From NCBI GenBank assembly GCA_003439945.1, contig QVRM01006574.1, positions 1,241,501 to 1,305,500 of the forward strand: a DNA stretch of 64,000 nucleotides. Direction: 5' to 3'. Made by a program: the position numbers and the translations under genes. Source of the DNA: Dermanyssus gallinae. Taxonomy: Eukaryota; Arthropoda; Arachnida; Mesostigmata; Dermanyssidae. The notes under the pieces were generated by a model that was not told the origin of the DNA, searched no databases, and saw nothing but the letters and a program-made list of their open reading frames with translations. Below, one piece after another: positions 1-11,557 of this stretch (its first letter is position 1; every line of letters begins with the position of its first letter).

Positions 1-2290
1 AGGTCCCGGTTCGGGCCGCAAACCTCGGCATCTAAAACCCAGACCTCGGTAGGTGTTGTTATTACGAGGTCGGGCTTTAGACACGGTGCGCCCGGTCGAC
101 GGAATACTCGCTCACGAACCACCTCATGATCCCTCTTGCGGAGAAGACGCGATCACAGACGTCGTCATGTCTCTTTATAGTTTGTTTGTGTGTTGTATCG
201 CACATCTGAGCGATGTGAGCCAATGTCTCAGGCGCATGACACCCGTGCATTTTTTTTTGTTCTGGAAGGTTTCGGGAATGCATGATGCACATGCGCCACT
301 AGCAGCCTGCGTGACTAGTGTGAGACTCGCAAACCCACTAAACCCGGATTCCTCCCCACCCCCCCCAGGCTCGGTATTACTTTGGCATTACATCGAACCC
401 GTGCCTACAACGTGTGTTGTAGCCCGGACGTCCTCAGGCCAATCTGGCACGCGTTGGTAGTGCGTTGATCTTGAGCTTTAGTAGGTTTAAATACTCTATA
501 CCAGATAGGTAGGGCATACCCTTAATCCAGTAATATACAAAGGGCGTTTCGTTTGTTTTTTTTTAAATGCGCCCCATCAAACGTGTTGTGTAGTTGTTAA
601 GATCAGTACTCGATCTCTTGTGTAGCGGTCTCAATGGAGGTTCCCAAGCGCTCGCAAAGAAGACTTGTTTTCGCAAGGTATTTTTTGATGTGCTCGGTGG
701 TTAGCATCTATTAGACCCCAAGGTGCGTGGAGTGTTGTAGTGCTGTCAAGCGGGAGAGGCGGAGTCTGGGGATGAATGTTTGGAGGCAGGGGATGTCCAG
801 ACCGCCGTGTGCTGTGTGCGTGTACAGGTAGGCGTTCGGCACCGAGTTTTCGAGCTTAAGCTATTTCGATTTAACAACCTTTCTGATCTCTTCATCTAGG
901 TCGCTAAGGAGTGCGTAAGATAGTCTGGGACAGAAGACCAGTTTATATAAGAGGCGGGGAATGAGAAAATCTTTCAAAAAGATGAGTCTTTGGTGAGGTT
1001 TAAGGGGATCTATCGTAAGTCTGTTGAGTAAATTAAGGAGTATATCCTTGGTGGAGTCAACTCTGCCATTGCTATCAAAGTCGACTCCAAGATATATCCA
1101 TCGATCGCTCATACATTTAGCTGGCAATTGCCGATCTTCAGCGTTAAATTCTGGTACGGTATTAATAAAACCTTTACTTTCCTTCCTATTAAATAGGTGG
1201 GAGATAGTAAAGCTTTTATTAGTATTAATTTCAAGGCCTCGGGATTTCAAAAGGGGGTCCGCAATATTAAGGAGCCGTTGGAGAGTAGATTTCGTGGAGG
1301 CTAGGAGGATGAGATCATCCGCAAAGGCTAAGCCCATAAGGCGGAAGTCATCAGTAAGTTGGTACCAGATATTAGTTTTGTCTAATTTTAAAGGAATGTC
1401 GTCGAGAACTAGATTAAATAAAAAAAGGGGACAGAGGATCTCCCTGCCTAACACCCTTAGTTGGCCGAAATGTGCGACATTCTTGTCCAAATTCTATGAG
1501 AGTTTTAGATGAGAGGTACAAGCGTTCGATATAATTAATGAATACCTCCGGGTATCCGGAGTGACCACAGGACGGAGTCATGACTCACCATGTCGAACGC
1601 CTTACGGTGGTCGATTGAGGCGAGTCTGAGCTCACGTCCTATAGACTTGGCATCGTTAAGGATACCATCCAGAACCGCAAGATTCTCGAAGGTACCATTA
1701 TAGGGGAGAAACGCTCGCTGGATTGGGAGAAGCTTAATAGAGTTCTGGAGGCGTCTAGAGAGAGCTTTGTTAAGGGTTCGTTGTAAGTATAAACTAATAT
1801 AGATAGGGGTCGCAGATCGCTTGGGGATGTGGCATTGTTAATTTTAGGGATGAACGCTAAGCGAGCTGTTTCATGGGCTGAGGCAATATCGCTAATTAAT
1901 AGTATGTTAAGAATACAACAGACTACTTCTAACGGGAGTTTACGGAGGGACGAAAGACAAATCCCGTCCAAGCCTAGTGCACTAGAAGGTCCGCGGAGAG
2001 CTACGTGGGTTTCCTTTAGGGAGATAGGGAGGGAAACCTCGAAGAGATCAGAGTTGGGAGTGTATACGGGGCAAGGGAGTGGTTCAGGGGGTGGTTGTGT
2101 CATCGTGTTGGCCCAGTGTTCTACAACTTCAGTGGCATGCATGTTGTGTATGGTGTGTTTGCCGTCCAGCACCTCATGAGCGCATTTGGATCGGTTTTGG
2201 CTAAAAAGTTTTTGAGTGGTTGCGTAGTCTTGACGTCGCTATTGCCATTTAGATACTCGCGCTTCAGTGGAAGGAGTTTCTCTAAAGGCA
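1..2290 (-). mobile_element. R2/R4-like non-LTR retrotransposon, decayed, cut by window edge
   Basis: Read on the minus strand from about 2290 to 1. The first part has QNRSKCAHEVLDG and a reverse transcriptase start (SALGLDGICLSSLRKLP, AFIPKINN, DLRPLSI). The palm domain follows with FLFNLVLDDI and the catalytic box LAFADDLILLA near 1314-1332, then the thumb (YLGVDFDSNGR). The C-terminal part has the CCHC-type HAPETLAHIAQMCDTTHKQT and an IKRHDD motif, followed by a restriction-like endonuclease region with KPDLVI and D. The order RT, CCHC, REL endonuclease is that of R2/R4-type LINEs. The frame is broken around 1490-1640, around 861 and again near 450. The 3' end lies beyond base 1. A better-preserved C-terminal copy is at 43270-44760. 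A short poly(A) element is inserted at 249-396. Confidence 0.85.
249..396 (-). mobile_element. Short poly(A) SINE-like element, copy A, inserted in the R2/R4-like LINE
   Basis: This 148-bp insertion interrupts the CCHC region of the LINE. It is flanked by a perfect 8-bp direct repeat ACCCGTGC at 241-248 and 397-404. The uninterrupted LINE copy near 44,110 has only one copy of this octamer, which proves insertion. On the minus strand the element starts near TTCGATGTAATGCC, contains GCTGCTAGTGGCGCATGTGC, and ends with a run of A. Two other copies are at 50701-50844 and 14511-14638. It has no coding capacity and no clear pol III boxes. It could be a SINE of unusual origin or the 3' end of an unseen LINE. 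Confidence 0.8.
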
Positions 2291-3127
2291 CAGAGGGTAT
2301 ATATATATATATATATAACTCTGACGGTTGGACATTATTCCGTCGATATCATACCTACTAAGCGCACCTTGCCCCTTAAGCTTTACTCTCTGTCAGCCGG
2401 CTTTCCTTCTTATAGTACTATGAGCCGACAGGAAGAGTGGTCAGTGTCCTTCGAACCAATTGACTAAAGGCATCTTAGGGATTTTTCATATATCCGCCAT
2501 GCTGCTTTCCTCTACCTGTGGAAAGGTTCTTCTAGAGATACGGTCGTATTCTGTCCTCTCTGCCGCGAATCTGTTTTGCCTAAGTCGCTTTACGTGCCCC
2601 CTTCTTACCACTACTGTTCGTGCTACTGCAGCTTCTATAACCCAGTTAGAGGGGCCTTCACAGATGAATTCCACAAACTGTGAAATCCTCTAAATAGACA
2701 GGTCGGAAGGATTTTTGGAGCTTAGCTCTTCGCCCAACCTCAATCAATCCAACACCTATCTTCTTGCCTCTATTCTGACTTGCGCAGACTAGGGAGGTCA
2801 ACAGCTTATGGGCTGCGTCGTCGTTGACGCCTAGGTCATAGTGTACGCATGTGTCCGAGCAAGCCTTTCCTATTCTTAACAGCTATGTCTGGATGTTGCC
2901 ACGGCTCGTTGTGACCTGCGTCAAAAGAGATCATCCTCTCCGACGGGTCGATCCAACCACTTCTATAAGTGAGGAATAAGGTCGCGTACACGCGCACCCG
3001 ATGCACCATCCGGAATTACAGCCAGTTCTTTTTGCCATGTAATAATTGTGATTTACCTTTGGGCATCTTTGACTTTCCTGTTAGCGCTTTCTGGGCGCCT
3101 ATCCTACAGTCTTTGTCATTCTTCTGC
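2291..3127. other. Unassigned stretch between two LINE remnants
   Basis: It holds a short (TA)n run at 2300-2317 and open frames on both strands without recognisable domains. A Cys/Arg-rich minus-strand frame at 2486-2674 may be the decayed tail of the neighbouring R1-like element. Nothing else is supported. Confidence 0.4.
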
Positions 3128-3860
3128 TTTTATGTCCAGGGGAGAAGTGCCAGCAAGGACAAGTGCAGCCGAAGTGCTGACGGTCCTATAGAACTGAGTG
3201 ATTCGAAAAGCCGCGGCACTTTGCGATCCGTAATATTATTTGACCCTTGTGACCATCTGCCGTCTGAGTATGCTAATGGCTCCTTTTCTACGGTGAAGGT
3301 TGCGCAGTCAAAGCACAGCATTGTATGCTATGTTCCACAGTAATGGCCCTAGAATGGAACCCTGTGGGACACCCGTCGTCATCGACATCATCTTGCCCTC
3401 ACAGGTGATGACACGATCTTTTATGTAGTCTGAGGTTAGCCTTATTAGGTATTGTAAGACCTTCATCTTAACCAGTATATCCAGAAAAACCTTCCGTGAT
3501 AGGCTGTTAAAAGCGTTTTTCACATCTAGCTGCATAGCAAGGTATAACTTGCGCGTGTTAGGCGTGGAGCTGTACAACGTTTCTGCCTAAGTCATCACTC
3601 TGTTAATCATCACGCTTTCTATTAATTGCCGCTAGAACCGATCTGTTTTTGCGGAATCCGTAATGTGCACCGGACATCAGGCCGTTTTCTTCGGCGAAGA
3701 CTCGAAGTCTCTCTGCTACAATGGCTTCGCGTTTAACTGTAGTACCAACTCTTGTATCCATTTACTGAGCACAGTATTCTGCTCAAGTGCCTACTCGTTA
3801 CTTTTACGCAACTGGTTTTCGCAGGTGGGTCTATATAACTCTTGTTCGCGTAGCCACTAG
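3128..3860 (-). mobile_element. R1-like non-LTR retrotransposon fragment (reverse transcriptase)
   Basis: On the minus strand the translation shows reverse transcriptase motifs in order: ENGLMSGAHYGFRKNRSVLA (fingers), LAMQLDVKNAFNSLSRK (catalytic Asp region), and TGVPQGSILGPLLWNIAYN. LDVKNAFNS with GVPQGS-LGP-LWN is characteristic of the R1/jockey group. After NAVL the frame shifts, and the expected YADD box is represented only by AYSDGR, so the enzyme is dead. Stops also separate the fingers from the palm. Open frames upstream (3857-4304, minus) rich in Lys and Glu could be remnants of the same element but carry no diagnostic motif. The 2460-3127 stretch may hold its C-terminal part. Confidence 0.75.
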
Positions 3861-5223
3861 ATCACTTTCCTTAGTCTTGTTATGGTATTTTCATTGCCAG
3901 CATGCGTAGTACTGTGTTTTTTTTTCAGGTCCTTCAGCAACTCGACAGTGTCGTTAACCTTCCCCAGTGGTTCCAACTGATCCACGTAGCTCGCTAGAGG
4001 GCCTTCAGCCTTGACACCAACGCATCCTGTTTTCTTCTTGGGCGCCTTTGTCCTGATCAGCTTGGCCAGGTTAGGTGTCATCGATTCCATTTGCGATAAA
4101 TTCGGGTGATGCTTTCGCCTGCCTCTTATCTCCTGCTTTGGAGCTTCTTGCCTGGATAGTCCCCTCTAGAGTTTCCTCCCTTCTTACCAGGTCCGCTTGA
4201 ACCGCTGCTTCTAAACGCGCATTACCCAGCAGGAAAACTCGTTTTTTTCCCCGTCGCCATAGTCGGAGATTCTTGAACGGCACCGCGTTTCTTAAAAAGA
4301 TCAATTTCCGCCACCGGAAAGGCCACGGGGCCGCGGTCAGACTCGGGCCGAGGGGTGACCGCGGAAAACAGTAGATGCCCGACGAGGTATTCTAGCCGTG
4401 GGTTACCGTATTTCCTCTTATTTTCGTTCTCTACTAGCCGATTTCCGGAATTACTTCGTTAACTTTCCCCCGATTCTGCTTTGATCAACTGGCCCGTAGA
4501 GCTTCTGAATAAATACTGGTTTGCACTGGAACAGAGTATAGACACAGAAATGCCTGATTTGCTTGCTGATGTTAGTTATCCTCACGGTCCGTAGAACCTT
4601 TCGACGCACTAAACTCACCCGCTCGGTATATTTGAGGCTGACACCCACACGTCGCTTATGGGTTCTGGGACCGATTCCGGACGTTTTAGCCTAGTTTACT
4701 GAGTTTCTCAACTTGCTTTGTCACGTAATGTCTCTGTGTTTTATAGAACGCGATAGGGCGCTTTTTGCCCACTGACTTGCTCGGATTTTTCCAAAAAAAA
4801 ACTAGGTTTCGGGGCACTTATCCGGGAGCACGGTCGAAAGGCGGCGTCCTCGTTGACGCACACACCATCACTAAATAGGGGTCTCCCCGGAATAATAAAA
4901 ACCGACATAGGGAAGAGCTTGTTCAAGTAAGTAAATTTTTTTAATGAAACATAATCTCTGAAAAGTTTTATTTTAGAGTGAGAGACTATTAATAAAATCT
5001 ATGACACTGATGACGTTGCCCGACTTGTCCCCCTATACAGTACCTAAGCACCTCTTCGTGTTTATACATATATGACGCCGGCCAGAAGATGCAACATGGT
5101 CGTTGCACGCCGATTGCACAATTTGTTATTGATATTGAAAATATTTACTTCAACGAGCTCTACAATTATTTAAGTTTTTTTAAATATATTTCTGGAATTT
5201 CATATATATATATATATATATAT
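3861..5223. other. Non-coding or highly decayed stretch
   Basis: It contains Lys-rich minus-strand frames (3857-4090, 4071-4304) that could be the decayed upstream part of the R1-like LINE, followed by AT-rich sequence without recognisable features and a (TA)n run ending at about 5224. There is no evidence for a host gene. Confidence 0.4.
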
Positions 5224-5548
5224 ACTGGGTGTTTTAGAAATCGACCAATAAATATTGATCTCTAGTACAACTTGGCGAGAATTTTTTGCCATAGGAACGA
5301 GGGGCGGAAATGCCCTCATCTCTCATTCCTTTTGAGTGAATGCGAAATTATCATAAAGTATTGCATCGAGCTTCTATACTGACATATCTTCACTAAGTCT
5401 GCGATTGCGAAAGTCCCAGTCATCCTATCGGCAAACAATCCAAAATTGGAATCTAATTAAACTTCATTCTACATTAGCTTTAAGCAGAACACATGTTGTA
5501 TTAAAGATAATTTTTCAAAAAATGAAACTCTTTGTTGAGGTCTTATAT
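5224..5548 (+). repeat. Dispersed ~320-bp repeat, unit 1
   Basis: It begins immediately after a (TA)n run with CTGGGTGTTTTAGAAATCG and contains ACATATCTTCACTAA, CATCCTATCGGCAAA and TTTAAGCAGAACA. It ends near CTCTTTGTTGAGGTCTTA. The same series of landmarks recurs in the same order at 5741-6050. A shorter relative is at 39446-39570 (AGCGAAATTACCAAAA, CATCCTATCGACGAA). It has no coding frame. The start, ACAGGGTGTT-like after TA, resembles ends of arthropod mobile repeats, but I cannot assign a class. Confidence 0.7.
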
Positions 5549-5684
5549 TTTAACCAATAAACTGTGTAATTTTGTTCTAATGCGTTACATATACACTTCT
5601 GACAGGTGTTCGAACACAAATAGACTACACCCCCAGGGGATCGAACCTGCAATGAAGCGCTGGAGAAGCACCAGAAGCGTTGTC

Positions 5685-5685
<1 letters not shown>

Positions 5686-5740
<55 letters not shown>
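5686..5740. repeat. (TA)n microsatellite
   Basis: About 27 uninterrupted TA units lie directly before the second copy of the ~320-bp repeat. A short (TA)n run likewise precedes the first copy. Confidence 0.98.
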
Positions 5741-5742
<2 letters not shown>

Positions 5743-6050
5743 GTGTTTTAGAATTCGCCTAATAAATAGAGACTGAGAGATTGCACAGCTTGGCGAGAAA
5801 AGAAAATTCAAAGGAACGAGGAGCGGAAATGTCTTAATTTTTGAGTAAAAGCGAAATTACCAAAAATTATTGCATCAAGCCATTATTCTGACATATCTTC
5901 ACTAATGCGATGAGAGTCCCGATCGTCCTATCGACAAATAATCCAAAATTTGCATCTGTTAAATTTTATTCTACATTTGCTTTAAGCAGAACAAATGTTG
6001 TATTAAGATATTGAAAAAAAATTATTAAACTTTTTGTTAAGGTCTTCTTT
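5741..6050 (+). repeat. Dispersed ~320-bp repeat, unit 2
   Basis: This is the second copy of the unit at 5224-5548. It starts GGGTGTTTTAGAATTCGCC after (TA)n and carries AGCGGAAATGTC, GCGAAATTACC, ACATATCTTCACTAA, CGTCCTATCGACAAA and TTTAAGCAGAACA. It ends near CTTTTTGTTAAGGTCTT. Both units are followed or accompanied by another short repeated stretch (5560-5640, 6370-6450) sharing ACACTTCT-ACAGGTGTTCGAACAC, so a larger composite has been duplicated. Confidence 0.7.
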
Positions 6051-6121
6051 TTGACTTTTAGGCTTAGTTACTCATTTTTAGAAGACGTTTCCGCCCCTTC
6101 GCCCTATTGGAAAAAGAAATC

Positions 6122-6192
6122 TTTTTCGCTGAGTTGTTCTGGACCGCTAATCGCTCAACGAACTCTGAGGTTCAGTACAACTCAGCGAAAAA
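6122..6192. repeat. Imperfect inverted repeat (hairpin)
   Basis: The left arm TTTTTCGCTGAGTTGTTCTG (6122 onwards, to 6145) pairs with the right arm at 6169-6192 (GGTTCAGTACAACTCAGCG and AAAAA) with only about two mismatches and a loop of about 23 nt. It precedes a (TA)n array at 6207-6238. The right arm also resembles a segment of the 320-bp repeats (AGTACAACT-GGCGA). Confidence 0.75.
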
Positions 6193-6205
6193 TATTTTTT
6201 GCCGA

Positions 6206-6238
<33 letters not shown>

Positions 6239-6241
<3 letters not shown>

Positions 6242-8334
6242 GTATACGGCATGTGCCTATAACGGGAATGAAATTGCCCGCCAAATACAACAGAATATTA
6301 TTTCCGACCAACCACTGTCAGACTGTACCCGGCTTGCTGATGGCCTCCGATGTTACATTTTGCAAGTGCGCCCCACTAAACTGTGTCATCTCTGTTCTAA
6401 CGCGTTACATGTACACTTCTAACAGGTGTTCGAACACAAGATATAGACCACTACACCCCGTCAGGTGTGGTGTGTGTCATATGATCATTTTAGCCAAGCA
6501 TAGAAATCTAGAATAATCTCTTTAGCCGAGCATAGAATATAAATAGCTATATGTTATATTTATATATGGCGAGTCGGCTTGAGGGTCGCGATTCGGAGCA
6601 CTTGCTACGTATGTGTCGTCGAAGAGTCCTGACATCAAAGCCTGTTGGGTCGCGCTCGATGCCGACGAATATACTTGCGTGTCTTTAGAATGGTAAGGGT
6701 TGACGTGAACACTACACGAGGTCATGCAGGTAGACTGAGTTGTTGAATTTAGCACATATTTCTTCCTGCTTAGCAATCGATTAAATCGTCGCTTCCACTA
6801 GCGACAGCGATTACCGTGTGCTCCTAGTACAGGAATAGGGTAGAGAGTATGAGGACGTGTGAGACGAGTTCCGGTAGTAAACTATGAAAATGCTATTTTA
6901 ATAATGCATGAAAGAAACCACAATGACACTATGACTGCGTATTGTCGTACTGCCTACATCACCACCAGCCACAACGACAACAATCTCCAGTGCATCGATT
7001 GCAGGGCACTACAGTGTCACCGGTACTGAGATGCAGAACAAAATGTCCTGCAAGATCATCGGCCGCACGCATTATCGAGCATCGTTCGCGATCGCGTCCT
7101 GCAGCCACCGTCGCCACAGTTGTTCAATCCGGGTAGCCAAACTAATTTGACTAATAATTGGTTTTGAGCCTCATCGGTTTACTACGGCCGCGTAGAGTCA
7201 TGCAACTGTGCATTCATGTCGCTTTTCGCTCAGCTCCAGCCTGTCTCTGTTCTCCGAAAACGGGCTAACGTTAATTATGTAGGCGCACACAATTCTGTCC
7301 GTACCATAACTTGTCGTTTGCCGCTACATGGTAGATGTTGCATGCCTTACTTACATTACGTGCAAATGAAAATACCATCGCCCATCGTAATTATCTAACG
7401 AATAGCTAGACAGTGAAATGCGTGATGATCGTAGACGAGCAAGGTGATACGATACGTAACTTAGAATGCGTACTCTGTCAAACACCCACGAATGTTTATT
7501 TTATATAAGTTTTTTTTAAAGACATTATGAGCAATACTAAATGTGTAAGTAGGGACGCTATTGAAGCGACGACGTGTCGTATGACCGCTTAAGGGCTTGG
7601 CTGATGCGACTACAAGGCTCGATATGCAGGCCAGTAATTCGGGCAAATCGTTAAATAGGGGGCGCCCTTGCCGTTCAATCACCTTGGCTAGCCCATTCAT
7701 TATTTATATTATGACTATTATTGAGAAATGTAGACGCTTGCTAGACCTTCGCTGTGCACTATCTCAGTCTATGGTAATCATAATGAAAGCCGCGTTTCAT
7801 CTACAGACAATCATTCTCGAGATAGAAAGAATCATCTGCCTCAAAAACAGTGCTTCGCAGCAATCCCCTGTGATCTTCTGAGAGTTAAACCAAGCCGTTG
7901 AAGAACAACTCAGGATCTCTAATGCGATAGATGCAAACATGTATTCAGTATATGTAGTACTTTTTAGCGTTTTCGCGTGTTTTGCTAGTCATTCCGGCTC
8001 GATTGAGCGTTGATGCATTATACGGCTGCTGTGCATCTGAGACCACCATGTCCCACCACAAGCATTTCCCATATGCTCATAAAGGTATAATTACTCTATC
8101 AGGTCTTGCTTCACTGGTAGCTGGCCAGTTTCTTAGTTCGGTGTATGGTATATTGGTCTTCGTAACCTCTTTAGATCACACTGTCTAATTCCGCATGTCT
8201 GGAGAGCCTATTGAGGCTTGTGAGACAACTCAATTCCAAGCATCTTCATACAGCTTGTATAAGAATGGCTCGCAGACCGAAGCACCTATCCTCAGCACGT
8301 ACGCCAGGAGAAAGAAATTAGAATTCGGCATGGT
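6239..8334. other. Stretch with no supported gene
   Basis: Apart from a short repeated sequence around 6370-6450, shared with 5560-5640, I see only open frames without domains on both strands (for example 6942-7136 plus and 7461-7700 minus) and no splice-supported coding pattern. Confidence 0.5.
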
Positions 8335-8347
8335 GTGGTATCTTTTG

Positions 8348-8855
8348 AAGGCACTGGTCTCCTTGGAAGAAGTAGCCATGGTTTCCGCACGCTTTCCGAA
8401 ATTAGCCTAATGCGTTGTTGTTCCTCGTAATGCCGTTTCTTTTCTTTCTTCATACATCTAAATATTCGTTTTAATTCCGCCAGTTGTAGAAGTTCACTTG
8501 TCGTTGTGGGTTTGTACAAACAGATCACCTTCTTCATTTGTCGACACTCCTTGTCAAACCACGGCTTGTGTCTCTGCAGTCTCACATTCTTTGGTTTTGC
8601 AGCCGTGTGAATAGATCGCTTAATCGTTTTTTCAATATAGTTTATATCATCTGTGCCGTAGGCCATTTGTAGTGCTTGTTCTAGTATATGGACATCCAAT
8701 GAGCAAGATGGTCGATTGATTATAGGTGTCGCCATTTCTTGTCTTCGGTGTAACTTGAACTCCACTTGACAGTGCTTGCGGTGTCGACACCTTGTGCAAA
8801 TTGAATCAACTGTCTACCAATTTTGTGGTGAAATAAATGCTGAATTGAATTGAAT
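8348..8855. mobile_element. 508-bp LINE insertion with inverted 5' part and 13-bp target duplication
   Basis: The insertion is flanked by a perfect 13-bp direct repeat GTGGTATCTTTTG (8335-8347 and 8856-8868). Its right end reads GGTGAAATAAATGC and then repeats of TGAAT, a typical LINE 3' end on the plus strand. The left part, 8348-8765, codes on the opposite strand: minus-strand frame with RHKPWFDKECRQMKKVI, LAELKRIFRCMKKEKKRHYE. This matches the linker between endonuclease and reverse transcriptase of CR1/jockey-type LINEs. An inverted 5' segment joined to a sense 3' end, within one target duplication, is the classic outcome of twin priming with internal deletion. A pre-existing composite element is the alternative. 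Confidence 0.75.
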
Positions 8856-8868
8856 GTGGTATCTTTTG

Positions 8869-10241
8869 GTGTTCAAGGGTTTCCTGAACTTCAGAACTGG
8901 CTGATTTTTGCTTATCTATTTGCCGGGCGCATGCTGATTAGGACGTTGTTTTAGGGGCTTTTGGTCAAACACGCCTCCTATGGCGTAGGCTGCTCTACTT
9001 GTCTCTCTTTTAATTATTGACCGCTAGCTTCATTCACCAGTAACTCCGTAAGAAAGCCTCCTGGTACATGATGGCTGGGAAATCTACAACGAAGGTTGTA
9101 TGGCCAGAATGATGACAACCTCCACCGACTGAGCAGAGTGGGTCTCGTTCTTGGATTGCATCATGAGACAGAGGACAACTCTGGAGAACGTCTAGAGGTC
9201 TCGCTTCCGGTCGAGTCAACCTACGTGGACAATGACCCATGCAGTCTCACACCAAGTTTGCGACTGAGGCGTAAGGCTTCCCTGGTCAAGTCTCCAGTGA
9301 CGCCGAATTTAGTGCCGACACCCCTCGATCGACATGAACAATCAAAGAATGGGAGCCCTAGCCCGTGGACATCCCCGCAGCTCCCCAGAAGCAAAATTAC
9401 AGGAACGCGCCACGGCCCCCGGCACTCTAGTCTTAAGGTACTGCGCTCCATATAATTCCATTGAGGGGGGAACAAATTAAGTCATGTGCTCTCCGCCCGG
9501 ATAGATTTGCAAACTATACGTCAACAACATGGACGGATGTGCGTGAAAGCATTCGGCCCTCCATAAAAAGCTCACACTATAATGATTTTGTGTGATTTGC
9601 CACAAGTGTGCCACAAAAATGGGCATCCTACCATGTAGAAGAATCTGTCTTCTACTGTAGTTCGGAGACGTCATTCTTAACGATCTTGTTGAGTGTAACT
9701 TCTGCGACTTTATTTCGGGTCAGGCATAAGAAGTGATAAAGTCATAACACGATAGGATCTTAGCAAATCGGCAGAAGGATCTTATTATTATTATTATTAT
9801 TATTTCTAAAACTGCTCGCTACAGAGAGGGGCGGTTCCGTGGAGTCAACTAAGCGGCAAAACACCGCTACCGGGCAGTGCTACTGGCACAGCCAGTCACT
9901 GACACGTTATAGTGTGCTACGACGGTTAGATGTTCGCTGTGTTAGAAACCAGCCGACATGAATGCCAAGCGCAGCCAACGTGAGGTAGTTATGCAGGAGA
10001 AGAAACGATGTCTGTGGAAAGAAGTATGTGTTCCGTCGAAACGCGGTCGAATCGAAAGCTCCACCCGGATCACTCGTAAAGTCGAAATCGTCCGACTTCG
10101 TCTGGCCTAACCGGGTATTTGTACCGTCTGCACCTACCTCATCCTAATCCAAGACGTAATCGATTGCGGACGACGCCTTACTCTGAATATACTAAACGAA
10201 ATCCCTTCAAGCTAATATCTTCTATCGTATATATATATATA
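8869..10241. other. Stretch with no supported gene; (ATT)n run
   Basis: It contains an (ATT)n run at about 9782-9804 and a plus-strand open frame of about 130 codons (9069-9455), Ser/Pro/Arg-rich and somewhat GC-rich, that matches nothing I recognise. Near 10,000 a good minus-strand acceptor (TTCTTTCCACAG) precedes sequence that does not resemble the transporter. Confidence 0.4.
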
Positions 10242-11557
10242 CGAGGTGTGTTCAAAACGTATCGCGACTTTTGAATTTTCGCGGGTTACGTATATTCGAA
10301 TTTCGATTTTTTGTGGCGTTATGTTGGTACTCATGTCTCTCACTTATGCCGACAAGCTCGGCCATTTTGAATGTTCACTTAATTGTTGACAGCTGCTTTG
10401 CTTGCACGTGTTTTGGATCGTCTTCGATTTTTACCTATTCAAAAAAATGGATCAAAGAACCTGTATCAAATTTTGTGTGAAAAACGAAATTAAGTGCGCG
10501 GATGCATTCCGAATGTTGACTGTGGCATACGGAGAAGCTACCTTGGAGCGAAGCAACGTTTATCGGTGGTACAAAATGTTCTCAGAAGGCCGAGAAGATG
10601 TGAACGACGAAGAGCGTGCCGGACGCCCGAGCACTTCAACAACAGACGAAAAAATTAATGAAGTGGAGAAAATGGTATTGGCCAATCGTCGAATCACCGT
10701 TAGAGAAGTTGCTGAGGACCTAAACATATCGATTGGCTCGTGCCATTCGATCTTTATCAATGATTTGGGCATGAGACGGGTCGCCGCGAAATTCGTACCA
10801 AAATTGCTCAATTGCGACCAAAAACAGCATTGCATGAACATTGCTAATGAGATGTTGGACTCTGTCCGCGACGACCCAAATTTGCTCCAGAGGGTCATAA
10901 CTGGTGACGAATCGTGGGTTTATGGTTATGACGTGGAAACCAAAGCTCAATAATCTCAATGGAAGCTGCCGCACGAACCAAGACCGAAAAAAGCGCGCCA
11001 AGTTCGGTCGAATGTGAAAGTTTTGCTGACAGTTTTCTTCGATTGCAGGGGCGTGGTGCATCATGAGTTCTTGCCACAGGGTAGAACGGTCAATAAGGAA
11101 TATTACCTGCAAGTTATGCGCAATTTGCGCGAAGCAATCCGCCAGAAACACCCGGATTTGTGGAAGAACAAAAATTGGCTTTTGCACCACGATAACGCCC
11201 CTGCTCACACATCGTTGCTTGTGCGCGAGTTTTTGGCCAAAAACAACACACTAATGATGCCGCAGCCACCGTATTCCCCAGATCTGGCCCCCTGTGACTT
11301 TTTCTTGTTCCCTAAACTGAAGAGGCCCATGAAAGGACGACGTTACGCTACGCTTGACGAGATAAAGACGGCATCGAAGGAGGAGCTGAACAAGATAAAA
11401 AAAATGGTTTTTAGAAGTGCTTCGAAGATTGGAAAAACCGTTGGCACAAGTGTATAATATCTCATGGGGATTACTTTGAAGGGGACAAAATAGATATTCA
11501 TGAATAAATGAATAATTTTTGAAAAAACACAAAAGTCGCGATACGTTTTGAACACAC

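Noticed and set aside
53..460. 135-codon plus-strand frame similar to a minus-strand frame at 50555-50896
   Set aside because: The similarity comes only from the shared SINE-like element read in antisense; it is not a protein family.
1024..1512. 162-codon plus-strand frame
   Set aside because: It is the antisense shadow of the LINE reverse transcriptase on the minus strand.
5560..5660. tRNA gene or SINE with GTTCGAACAC B box
   Set aside because: Putative A and B boxes are too close together and the flanks belong to the composite repeat; treated as a dispersed repeat.
9069..9458. Ser/Pro/Arg-rich plus-strand frame of about 130 codons
   Set aside because: No recognisable domain; frames of this length are expected by chance in this window, and splice support is lacking.
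9940..10035. Candidate transporter exon on the minus strand after TTCTTTCCACAG
   Set aside because: The in-phase translation does not resemble any CAT segment and ends in a stop after about 22 codons.
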